Assembly (NCBI GenBank): GCA_025349905.2
Contig: MU624815.1
Span: 1-22,610, forward strand
DNA: 22,610 nt
Direction of reading: 5' to 3'
From: Blastocladiella britannica
Taxonomy: Eukaryota; Blastocladiomycota; Blastocladiomycetes; Blastocladiales; Blastocladiaceae
In this document: positions 1 through 7,942 of the stretch, one piece after another
Layout: every line of letters begins with the position of its first letter
How positions within the stretch are numbered: position 1 is the stretch's first letter
Translations under genes and position numbers: made by a program
The notes under the pieces: generated by a model
Told to the model about the DNA's origin: nothing
Databases searched by the model: none
What the model saw: the letters and a program-made list of their open reading frames with translations, nothing else

Positions 1-334
1 GAGCGCGCGGGTGAGGATCAAGCGTGTTGAGGATTGCTCGAGGACTTGCTCGACCTCTTTATACCCCGGCCATCTTAGTGCTTAGCTCTTGGTGCTGCAT
101 TGTCGTATGATTTCCTCTTCTTTTTCTTTTCTTCTTGCGGGGTGTGGCGTGCCTGATGACTTGTTCGGAAAAAAAAAACTGCATCAAGGCAAGCGCTGCG
201 CAAATGGAAACTGACGACATCCTCACCAGATAAGGAAGCGAAGCGATCCGAGGACCGCGCATGGCAATTCCCAGCGTCGTTCTGTCGTGAAAAAAAAAAG
301 AGCAAAATATATTCCCCTCATCAAGAAAAAAGAT
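1..334. other. Left-edge intergenic region
   Basis: No coding exon is visible here. The stretch holds the presumed promoter of an off-window minus-strand gene at its left end, several runs of 8 to 9 A (near 168-178 and 289-299), and the 3' untranslated region of the phosphatase that ends at 335. The open frames on both strands here contain many A-run-encoded lysine or phenylalanine stretches and look like chance. Confidence 0.5.
57..63 (-). promoter_or_regulatory. TATA box of a gene lying beyond the left edge
   Basis: Read on the minus strand this is TATAAAG in the context GGTATAAAGAG. It closely resembles the boxes in front of the secreted-peptide genes at 4569 and 5954. Only about 56 bases lie downstream, enough for a transcription start and part of a 5' leader but no start codon. 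I infer a minus-strand gene whose coding region is outside the window. Confidence 0.45.
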
Positions 335-1561
335 TCACATAAAGTACTGCCCCCCAGGAACGCCTCCCCTGCTTGGCGATTCCCTGCGCTCCTCTGGTAC
401 TGCGTGAAAGATCTTAAAGTTCTTTTCGGACACGACCAGCGTGTCGTCCACTGACATGATGGCAGCGACGTTGCCGCAGCGGTAGCAGTACTGTCAATCA
501 CTCCTCCAAGTTAGCGTGATTCAATCTGAGAAAAAAAAGGACCGCACATTCGGTGCCGACCACACGGTGACCAGATTCTCGTCCGGGAACATGTACTTGT
601 ACCCTTCTTGCACCAGCTGGTGTGCTCGGGCAATCAGGGTCAAGTTGTTGACGTGGTTAAACTATGACGTGTCAGTCAGTGAGCGCTTTTTCCTGGATCA
701 TAGTAAATGTAACGCTGGGTACCTCATTGGTGACCTTGGCGCCAAACAGCCATCCGGCACCACGCGGTGAGACTGCCCAGGTGTCTGTATCGTCGGGATC
801 GGACCACATCAGATCTATTTGAATTTTGAACTTGTGTGAGTTATACCTTTCGTTATTGAAAAATTTAAAAGCTTACCGCAGAAAGCGCCGTCGTGTGGCA
901 CCTCTTGGCAGCGGTGAATGGTGCGGATTTGGTCCAGGGTGCGCACGTCCGGCGAAAGACCACCGTGCACGCAAAATACGCGGCCGTCAATGATCTAGTT
1001 TTTTGTTTTGGAGGAGTAAGTCCGATCTCCAGTAAAGAGTAAATAAACGAACCGCTCCCAGAGCAAGCAGATCAAAGACCTGGCAGCACTGCTTCCAGAC
1101 GTTGGCGTTTCCGTACTTTTGCTGGCACTCATCTGTGTACACTGAGATCAATACAGGGGCAATATAATAAAATTGGGTAAAGTACCAAAGAACCCATAGA
1201 CCTGCGTGATCTGACGCGACTCGTGATTGCCGCGCAACAAAGTGATTTTTCCCGGCCACTTGGCCTTGAGCACCAGCAGTAATGTTAGAGACTCGAGCGA
1301 GTAGTACCCGCGGTCCACAAAGTCGCCCATGAAGATGTAGTTGGTGACGGGGATCTCGCCGCCGACGCGGAACAGCTCCATCAGGTCGTAGAACTGGCCG
1401 TGGATGTCGCCGCAGATGGTCACGGGCGAGGCCACCGGCTGGATGTTGGACTCTTCCATCAGCAGCTGCTTGACAATGTCGCACAGCCGCCGCATGTCGG
1501 GCTCGGCCAGGTACCGGCACTGCTTGATCTGGACCAGCCATTCGTCGGGTCCTCCGGGCAT
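335..1561 (-). CDS. Serine/threonine protein phosphatase 6 catalytic subunit (PP6/Sit4 type)
   Basis: Catalytic subunit of a PP2A-like phosphatase, most like PP6 (yeast Sit4), which acts in cell-cycle entry and stress signalling with SAPS-type regulatory subunits. I read six exons: 1186-1561, 1053-1132, 877-994, 723-814, 548-661 and 335-490, giving 311 residues against 305 in human PP6. The metal-binding motifs GDIHG (51-55), GDFVDRG (79-85) and RGNHE (110-114) lie in exon 1. The second exon starts [11 protein letters not shown], as in PP6, and later exons carry [22 protein letters not shown] and WSAPNYCYRCGN. Introns are 53, 58, 62, 61 and 57 bases with loose donors such as GTTCGT and GTGCGG. 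The protein ends in YFM, where PP2A, PP4 and PP6 normally end in YFL. It shares a 134-base divergent promoter with the AAA ATPase gene. PP4 is the main alternative, but the exon 2 sequence favours PP6. Confidence 0.93.
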
Positions 1562-1695
1562 TTTTTATTTTTTTTTAATTCTCTAATAAAGACCAGGCTT
1601 TTTTTTTGGACGGTTGTCGTCCTCTTTGTGTCGATTTGGCGTCGTGCTCTTCCAGAGTTGTCGACTTGGTTTGGGAAAGAGAATTTCAAAGAAAA
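1562..1695. promoter_or_regulatory. Compact bidirectional promoter between PP6 and AFG2B-like genes
   Basis: Only 134 bases separate the two start codons, which face away from each other. The stretch has T runs at both sides of 1561-1610 and no clear TATA box, as expected for housekeeping genes. Both transcripts must start within it, so their leaders are short. Confidence 0.6.
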
Positions 1696-4288
1696 ATGGT
1701 CGCCCTCGAGATTGTGCCCTCGAGCCCCGGCAACGTCTGCCTGCTTCCGGCATCTGAGTGGGAAGCCTTGGCTCTCCCGCCCATGCCACCCGCGCGCATT
1801 GCATCCTCGTTGCATGCTCGCATTTCCTGCTGCTCGTCCACCTCTGGTAATGACGACCATCTTGGCCCCACGGTCCGTTTTCATAATTAAATGGACGACG
1901 CGTACGTAAATGAGCCAACCGCTGTATCACCAGTTCTTGTGCGCCTTGGCCCCACGCGCCAGCTCGGCCATGCCCTACGTGTCGCTTTATGGTCCACGCG
2001 TTTTTTCGTTCCCCGGCGCGTCCTTGGGTCGACTGCCGGCCATGCCCTCGTCGTCGGACACTGATACCCTGGTTTCACCGTCTGTTTACGCAAACGCTGG
2101 TGCGTGCCATAGCCTTTTTTGTTGCAGTAACTGTACTCAATACAATAAAGTGAATCAGAAATTGAGGTGATCCAACCCGTCGACCTCGATCGCGTTGTGC
2201 TCTCGGTTCTCAGGGTCAAGGGATCTTCAGGATTCGACACGTACCCTGACCCGGTCAAGCTCATGGTATTCCGCATTTTCTATGCCACGAAGCATTAGAT
2301 TCACACCAGTTTGGAACGAATGTAGATCCTCGCCCGCCATCTCGACAAGACTGTCGTTGCAAACGGCTACATTGTGGAAACGGAGTCATTCATTGTCATG
2401 GTACCACACTATTCCTATCATGTATTGCCATTCACTCACAAAATCAAACAAGATCCACAGCCATTCGGATCCGTCCGCCTCATACGGCCGGATCTCGGAT
2501 CTTTTCACACAGCTGAGCTTTCCAGCACATGTCCGCTCCTCTACAAGCGGCCAGATCACGACCCCTCTGAAACTCGAGGAACGCTCTCTGGAGTCGACGC
2601 CCGGACTCGCTGTAGTGCACCGGCACTTATCGCAGCTATTACTTGGACCGGGTGCGCACGCCGCGTACTACGCTGCCCTAGCCACGTCTCCCTCTCGCGG
2701 CCTGCTCCTGAGCGGCCCACCGGGTGTCGGCAAGACGTGGGCGGTCGCGCAAGCCTGTGCAGCGGCCGGCGCCGAGCTCCATTGCGTGTCGGCAGCTGAT
2801 ATGCACTCGCCGTACCCGGGCGAGACCGAAGCGCGACTAAGAGACGCGTTTGCGCGAGCGGCGGCCGCGGCCCAGGCCCGCAGCGGCGTGGTGGCGCTGT
2901 TTCTGGACGAGATTGACGCAATTGCGCCTGTGCGCGACGCCAGCGCATCCAGCACCACTGCCCGCGCCGTCGCACAGCTGCTGACGTTGCTGGACGGTGC
3001 CGCGGGTACCGACGCGCGCGTGGTGGTGATTGCCGCTACCAACCGGCCGAACGCTATTGACCCGGCGGTGCGGCGGCCGGGGCGGCTGGACCGCGAGCTG
3101 GTCTTGGACCCGCCGACCGCCGCCACGCGCGCTGATATTCTCCGTGCACTTTTGGCCAAAGTGCCGGTGGCACCCAATGTCCTTAGCGAAGATTGGATCG
3201 GCCGGGTGGCCGAGTGCTTGCCTGGGTACGTTGGCGCGGATCTGGCGGCCGTCGTACGCGAGGCTTGCCGAGACTTGATGGTGCGGGTCCAAGCGCACGA
3301 AGCGGAATGCGGCGTCTCGCGCGACGATCTCTTGCGCGCCATCAAGTCTGTTCCTCCCAGTCTGCGCCGCGGGCATGTCGTCCAAGTACAGGCCTCTGGC
3401 AGTCACAAGACCAGTGGCTGGGAAGATATTGGCGGCCTGGAGGACGTCAAGAAGGTCTGCACATTTTGTCTTTGCTCGGAAACCGAACACTCACACACAC
3501 AAAAATCACAGAAAATCATCCAAGCCGTGGTATGGCCGCTCCAGCACGCTGAAAAGTTTACACGGCTCGGCCTGCGACCCCCGCACGGTCTGCTCTTGTA
3601 CGGCCCGCCCGGATGCTCCAAGACCACGCTGGTCCGAGTCTTGGCGTCCGAACTGCGGTCGGCGTTTTATACCCTAACCCCAGCCGACGTGTACTCGTCG
3701 CTGGTGGGCGATGCCGAGCGGACGGTGCGGGCGGCGTTTGCTCGTGCGCGTGCCACCTCGCCGTCGATCCTGTTCCTGGACGAGATTGATGCGTTGGTGG
3801 GTGGCGACCGCCTTGGCAGTGGCAGCGATGGCGGCGGTGCGACAGACGACGTCAAATCGCGTGTATTGCTGACACTTCTGGCGGAAATGGACGGCATCGA
3901 GGACGCCAACCGCCGGCCGGTGCTGGTGGTGGCCGCAACCAACCATCCGGGCAAGCTGGACGCGGCGCTGGTGCGTGCCGGCCGTATCGACCGCGCTGTG
4001 TACGTACGGCCACCGCGTGCCGACGAGCGCACCGCCATTGTGCAAGTGTACACGCGCCGCATGCCGCTCCACACGTCGGTCGATTTGGCCGCAATTGCTG
4101 CGAGACTCGAGGGGGCTACGGGCGCCGAAATTGAGGCCGTGTGCCGGGAAGCCGCGCTCGCGAGTTTGCGCGCCAACGCCGACGCGGTGACAATAGATCA
4201 CTTTGACGCTGCGGTGCGGGCGTGGCGGCCCATGGTCGGGCCCGAGATGGTTCAGTACTACGAGGACCTTGCATTGCGGTTCAAATGA
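1696..4288 (+). CDS. AFG2B (SPATA5L1)-like tandem AAA ATPase
   Basis: CDC48-family ATPase with two AAA modules. Human AFG2B works with AFG2A in the 55LCC complex in late 60S ribosome maturation and in replication-linked protein unfolding. Model exons: 1696-1835, 1915-2099, 2159-2265, 2326-2400, 2453-3454 and 3512-4288, giving 761 residues (human 753). Walker A motifs are GPPGVGKT (257-264) and GPPGCSKT (534-541); Walker B motifs are LFLDEID (about 318-324) and ILFLDEID (about 589-595). The PGETE after the first Walker A and GGLEDVKK before the second module are closer to AFG2B than to AFG2A or Cdc48. The N-terminal 170 residues are divergent. The exon 1/2 junction is the weakest point: frame continuity needs the poor donor GTCCAC at 1836, although GTAATG at 1847 looks better but breaks the frame. 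The intron at 3455-3511 is stop-free and a multiple of three. Confidence 0.9.
3455..3511 (+). other. 57-base intron in frame and without stop (AFG2B-like gene)
   Basis: Bounded by GTCTGC and CACAG, with a CA-rich 3' part. If retained it would add 19 residues between GGLEDVKK and KIIQAVVWPL, where related ATPases have no insertion. Its composition is AT- and CA-rich, unlike the exons on either side, so I read it as an intron although the frame stays open through it. Confidence 0.75.
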
Positions 4289-4655
4289 ATATGCCAGGGT
4301 TTGGCTTTCGGTTAGTCGCTTCCGAGATTTTTTTTGTTTTGACATTTTCGGCCAACGATGTTTCAGTTCGGAGTCACTTTTGATCGTGCGTGGCGCGCCT
4401 TCAAATGAATGAATCACCGAATGAATGAGTACAGCGGTGCACACCTTCCAAATTCTACTCCAGGCAAACCAATGAGTGCAATTTCGGCCGTTTCTGCCGA
4501 TCACGAGGAACACACTTTCCCCAACCGAGCTCGAGAGCACCGTACGCCCGGCCACCACTCGGCCGGGCTATAAAGAGCGGCTGCAAATCCTCGTCCAATC
4601 CTTTTTTTTCGCGCACTTCACCCAACCAACTTCTTCAATCTTCTCTCAATACAAA
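4289..4655 (+). promoter_or_regulatory. 3' region of AFG2B-like gene and promoter of secreted peptide 1
   Basis: No coding exon is visible. The left part is T-rich and serves as the 3' end of the ATPase gene. A palindrome GGCGCGCC lies at 4392-4399, followed by short AATGAATG direct repeats around 4405-4428. The TATA box is at 4569-4575. A pyrimidine-rich leader of about 50 to 60 bases precedes the ATG at 4656. Confidence 0.6.
4569..4575 (+). promoter_or_regulatory. TATA box of secreted peptide 1
   Basis: TATAAAG in the context GCTATAAAGAGCGG, 87 bases upstream of the start codon. The same context, with TTAAAAG in place of TATAAAG, precedes secreted peptide 2. Confidence 0.75.
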
Positions 4656-4895
4656 ATGCGTTTCTCTGTTGCCGCCATTCTCTGCGTCTTTGTTGCCGGC
4701 GTCGCTGCCACTGCCCCCGTTGGTTTGTATCATTTCACGCTCTTTGACTAAGTCGATCTGATCCGCATGATTTTGATAGAGGGCAAGTCGTCCCACATCG
4801 AGTCGTCGTGCCCCGGTGAGCGCCAGTGCTACAGCCAGTGCTACCGCATGTGCAAGGGCGATGACAACTGCTACAACGGCTGCACCATCGGCTGC
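4617..4895 (+). repeat. Left arm of the inverted duplication (secreted peptide 1)
   Basis: The arm is a mosaic. Positions 4617-4722 (leader plus signal-peptide exon) are almost identical to the reverse complement of 5445-5553, with the first 60 or so bases unchanged. Positions 4809-4895 (the cysteine core) match the reverse complement of 5276-5362 with three synonymous differences in 87 bases. The intron and the first mature residues between these tracts are not alignable by eye. Confidence 0.8.
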
Positions 4896-4910
4896 GGCTG
4901 CAACTGGTAA
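4656..4910 (+). CDS. Small secreted cysteine-rich peptide 1
   Basis: Exons 4656-4722 and 4780-4910 encode 65 residues; the intron is 57 bases (GTTTGT to GATAG, phase 1). Residues 1 to about 20 form a classical signal peptide (MRFSVAAILC and a hydrophobic core ending in VAATA). A short polar segment follows, then eight cysteines spaced C-x5-C-x3-C-x3-C-x5-C-x3-C-x3-C-x-C and two final residues, NW. The block CYSQCYRMC places cysteines at i, i+4 and i+8, which would line one face of a helix. I do not recognise the family. Secretion is well supported; an antimicrobial, effector or surface role is only a guess from size and cysteine content. A TATA box lies 87 bases upstream. The cysteine core is nearly identical to peptide 2. 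Confidence 0.85.
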
Positions 4911-5260
4911 TTTCGCTTTTTTTTTTAGCCAAGTCTCAAGTTGATACAAGACCCGCTGTTTGAAGAAATGAAATATAATGGGTCTTTTGCTGAATGTCAC
5001 TTTACTGTTTTCACATCGGCAGATTGGATCGACTCGTCGGCAAGAATATTGTCAATAGACAACTTCAAGATGAAGTTTATTTCGTCAAGCATTTTACATG
5101 ACTTAAGTCGACTACCTTACGTACCTTAACACCATTTGAACTTCAATCACTTGGGCTGCCAACGATCAGATCCACCACACAAATACATCAAAAATATTCC
5201 TCAATCAATTTCATTTCATTCAAATCAACATTCAAACCACAACTTGGCGGCGGGATCCAC
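4911..5260. other. AT-rich spacer between convergent secreted-peptide genes
   Basis: This holds the 3' untranslated regions of peptides 1 and 2, which converge here. It is AT-rich with a T run at 4917-4928 and a small inverted repeat, TTGTC and GACAA, around 5048-5061. I see no coding exon; the short open frames lack the GC-rich third positions of real genes here. It is the loop of the inverted duplication formed by the two genes. Confidence 0.55.
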
Positions 5261-5514
5261 TTAGAAGGGGCAGGAGCAGCCAATAGTGCAGCCGTTGTAG
5301 CAGTTGTCATCGCCTTTGCACATGCGGTAGCACTGGCTGTAGCACTGGCGCTCACCGGGGCACGCCGATCCAAGGGACTTGGCATCTATCATAAATATAT
5401 TTGTTAAGGTCTAATGTACTGGTGCTTGGCAGATATCAACGCACCAACGGGGGTAGCGGCAGCAGCAACACCGGCAACAAAGACGCAGAGGATGGCGGCA
5501 ACAGAGAAACGCAT
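5261..5514 (-). CDS. Small secreted cysteine-rich peptide 2
   Basis: Exons 5445-5514 and 5261-5385 encode 64 residues; the 59-base intron (GTGCGT to GATAG, phase 1) sits at the same codon as in peptide 1. The signal peptide is nearly identical to that of peptide 1. The segment before the first core cysteine differs (DAKSLGSA). The core has the same eight cysteines and spacing, and its residues match peptide 1 from the first core cysteine through TIGC. The end is CSCPF rather than CGCNW. The gene converges on peptide 1 and diverges from peptide 3. Its promoter has TTAAAAG in place of TATAAAG. Near-identical core with a diverged intron suggests gene conversion or strong constraint. The function is unknown. 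Confidence 0.85.
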
Positions 5515-5553
5515 TTTGTATTGAGAGAAGATTGAAGAAGTTGGTTGGGTGAA
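5276..5553 (-). repeat. Right arm of the inverted duplication (secreted peptide 2)
   Basis: Partner of the arm at 4617-4895, in opposite orientation. Two highly similar tracts (5445-5553 and 5276-5362) flank a diverged intron and propeptide. Beyond the arms the shared features fade to a TATA-like element and a GGCGCGCC box at similar distances from the start codons. Confidence 0.8.
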
Positions 5554-6035
5554 GGTGAATGCAAAGAAAGGGCGACTGGCCGCTCTTTTAAGCTGGAGCT
5601 CCTCTTGAGCCAAGCCGTGGATCCGAGAGGGTTGGGGACTCGTTTGCTGGGCGCAAGCAAGTGTGCCAAGGGAGAGGATCGATTTGAATGAAATTGCTGT
5701 TGATGATTTTCTGTTTTTGTGGCAAAGTTTCACTTTTTGATTCACTTGAGAGATGGCGCGCCACATGAGCGTGCACCGCATGTTGTCCTCGTACTCATTC
5801 CGAACTCACACTGCACATTCATCCAGAGGGAAAGAACTAAAATTGGAAGTGATTTGATCCTGTAGCCCGCTCGTGCGAGGTTTTCGCCTCGAAATGAAGT
5901 GGATCGACCGCCTGAGCTGGGGAGGACACTGCGACTGCTGCCAGTGAGAAAGGTATAAAGAGCAGCTCAAGGTCCCGCAGTACTTGGCAGTTCTTCACCA
6001 ACCGATCATACCCTCAAACCAAGCATAATCTAAAA
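5515..6035. promoter_or_regulatory. Divergent promoter region of secreted peptides 2 and 3
   Basis: 521 bases between divergent start codons. The minus-strand TATA-like element TTAAAAG is at 5585-5591 and the plus-strand TATAAAG at 5954-5960. A GGCGCGCC palindrome at 5755-5762 lies about 245 bases from the peptide 2 start; the same box lies about 260 bases before the peptide 1 start. A small hairpin, CGAGG and CCTCG around TTTTCG, is near 5876-5891. I see no coding exon. Confidence 0.55.
5954..5960 (+). promoter_or_regulatory. TATA box of secreted peptide 3
   Basis: TATAAAG in the context GGTATAAAGAGCAGC, 82 bases upstream of the ATG, matching the position and flanks of the box before peptide 1. 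Confidence 0.75.
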
Positions 6036-6301
6036 ATGCGTTTCACTCTCGCCGCTGTTGTCTGCTTTGCCGCTGGTGCCATGGCCGCCGCTGTTCCCGC
6101 TGCCGCTGGTATGATCTCTTTACTTTTCCTCTTCTCAAAAGAGGAACTAATTTACTTTGAAATCTTTTAGACGGCAAGACTGTCCACACCGAGATTTTCT
6201 GCCCCGGCCAGAGCCAGTGCTTCAACCAGTGCTACCGCATGTGCAAGGGTGTTCCCAACTGCTACGGCCCGTGCACCAACTCCTGCGGGTGCCACATCTA
6301 A
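6036..6301 (+). CDS. Small secreted cysteine-rich peptide 3
   Basis: Exons 6036-6108 and 6171-6301 encode 67 residues; the 62-base intron (GTATGA to TTTAG) is phase 1 and again sits just after the signal peptide. The signal sequence (MRFTLAAVVC and an Ala-rich stretch) and the segment DGKTVHTEIF resemble peptide 1. The eight cysteines keep exactly the same spacing, with CFNQCYRMCKG and CYGPCTNSCGCHI. Conserved between all three copies are CPG, Q before the second cysteine, CYRMCKG, NCY and the CxC end followed by two residues. This is an older paralogue of peptides 1 and 2. Fixed spacing with variable loops is typical of disulfide-bonded defence or signalling peptides, but I cannot assign a known family. 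Confidence 0.85.
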
Positions 6302-6418
6302 GTGATTGCAGTCAGAATATATCTTTTTTTTTTTTGAGTGGAGTCTTGTAACCTTGATCTGCCGCTTGACTGCACAAAAACCTCTCTCCAGCAAATATAG
6401 CTTTTTTTTTGAAATATC

Positions 6419-7893
6419 ATGGACAGCTTACTCTCGGATCTGGCTCGTACTGGCCGGAAATGGCACCGCAACATCCGTTATGGTGCCAAGATCGTGGATG
6501 CTTTTCTTATGACCATGAACAACAACACCCAAAAGGTCAATGTAACCACGATTGAGCGCCTGCAAGCCCTCACCGTCGCCATGGAGGGCGAGTCGGCGTT
6601 ATCGGTACTGCTGCGCGCCGACGTGTACAACGCCGAGTTTTACGCCATTGGCCGCCAAATACCTGCAGTCCTGGAACTCTTGCCGGGTGCCATAGTGGCG
6701 GAGATTTCGAATATTGCGGATATGAACGACGAGGACCTCGATAATTGCCTGTACATTCCACGCAATCAAGTAGCCAATGCGGCGCGCGACGTCGGCCAAG
6801 TGGTGGCCACACTCGACCTGGCTCCGCATGGCCTTCACCAGGCGCTGATCCGCGTGCATCGGTTTCTGGGCTCGGAATCGCGCGTGGGTAGCTTGGTCTC
6901 GTCCTCTTCCTCTGATAGCGGGATCGAGCTAGCTGATGCCGAGGTATGCCGATTTTTTTTGGTTCATGTGGGACAAATGCCTGACTTGATTGGATCATTG
7001 GATAGACCACCCGAATTCCTGCTCCTGCCAAGTCTCCTGCTCCCGTTTCCGTTCCCGTTTCTGCTCCTTCTTTTGCCCTTGCTCCTGCTCCTACTCTTGT
7101 CGTCCCTGCACCTGTTGCTCCTGCGGTTGCGACCAATCCTGCTCTTTCGGTCTCTGCTTCCACCGCCACGCCTGTCACCAACATCAATGCTGTCGCAGTA
7201 GCTGCCCCTGCTCTTGTTCCTGACACCGCTTCTGCGAGTCCAAAGGATCCATTCGATGTGCGCCATTCTCCTTTACTCCACAACGCAAGAGGCAAACTGT
7301 GACTTTTCCATTACAACCAGGTTCTCGGGCACAACTTGGTTTCCGCTGGTGACGTCAAACTGTGGGACATGCGCCACCAGATCGCCAATAGTACCATCAC
7401 CAACGTTTGCATTGAGAACAACCCCATCGGCGCGCAAGGGATCCTGATCCTGAACTTGGCCATGACCCAACCGTGCCAGAACCTCGTCCACCTTGCGCTC
7501 AAGCACGCCGAGCTGGGCGATCGCGATGCCAAGGCGATCGCCGTATGTCTGCCCAAGTCGTTGATCACCTTGGACTTGCACTACAACCAGATTGGGGATG
7601 CAGGCGCGACCGCGATCGCCGCCAACATGCCCGAGTCCCTGTCGGTTCTGTACTTGAGCAGCAACCGGATCTGCAACGACGGTGCCAAGGCGATCGCTGC
7701 TGCCATTCCACCGACCTTGACCGAGTTGTACCTCACCAACAACAAGATTGGTGACTATGGCGCGAATATGATTGCGTCCAACCTCCCCTCTTCGCTGACG
7801 ATTCTTTCGCTGTTTTTGAACCAGATCGGCGATTCGGGTCAAGGGGCCCTCAAGCGCGCCTGGGCTCCTCGTCCCCATGGACTGACGCTCTGA
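6419..7893 (+). CDS. Leucine-rich repeat (RNI-like) protein with Pro/Ala-rich linker
   Basis: Exons 6419-6943, 7006-7257 and 7321-7893 encode 449 residues; introns are 62 and 63 bases (GTATGC to GATAG and GTGCGC to ACCAG). Residues 1-175 form a mostly helical-looking domain I do not recognise, ending in a serine run. Residues 176-259 (all of exon 2) are a Pro/Ala/Val-rich low-complexity linker. Residues 280-435 hold about six LRRs; the clearest units are 26 residues long with the pattern LxxLxLxxNxIGDxGAxAIAxxxP. This is the ribonuclease-inhibitor-like class used for protein binding. There is no signal peptide, so it is probably intracellular. It converges on the hydrolase gene with 49 bases between stop codons. 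No clear TATA box was seen upstream. Confidence 0.85.
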
Positions 7894-7942
7894 TCGTGTT
7901 TATACGCACTGTAAATACAAAGTCAAAGAGTTGAATCATTCA

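Noticed and set aside
1847..1914. Canonical-looking donor GTAATG for the first AFG2B intron
   Set aside because: With either nearby acceptor it puts exon 2 in a frame that disagrees with the well-supported exon 2/3 junction (ANA-EIEVIQPVDLD). I kept the weaker donor at 1836, but this junction stays uncertain.
3674..4558. Minus-strand open frame of 294 codons antisense to the second AAA module and its 3' flank
   Set aside because: It runs across the real stop region without coding composition change and shows no family resemblance.
4635..5000. Minus-strand open frame through secreted peptide 1
   Set aside because: It is the shadow of peptide 1. Its end resembles the signal-peptide region only because it is the complementary strand of a conserved arm.
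6944..7201. Read-through of the LRR gene into a leucine-rich hydrophobic tail
   Set aside because: The Leu/Pro run arises from reading the Pro/Ala linker in the wrong frame after missing the 62-base intron; splicing restores a sensible frame that reaches the LRRs.
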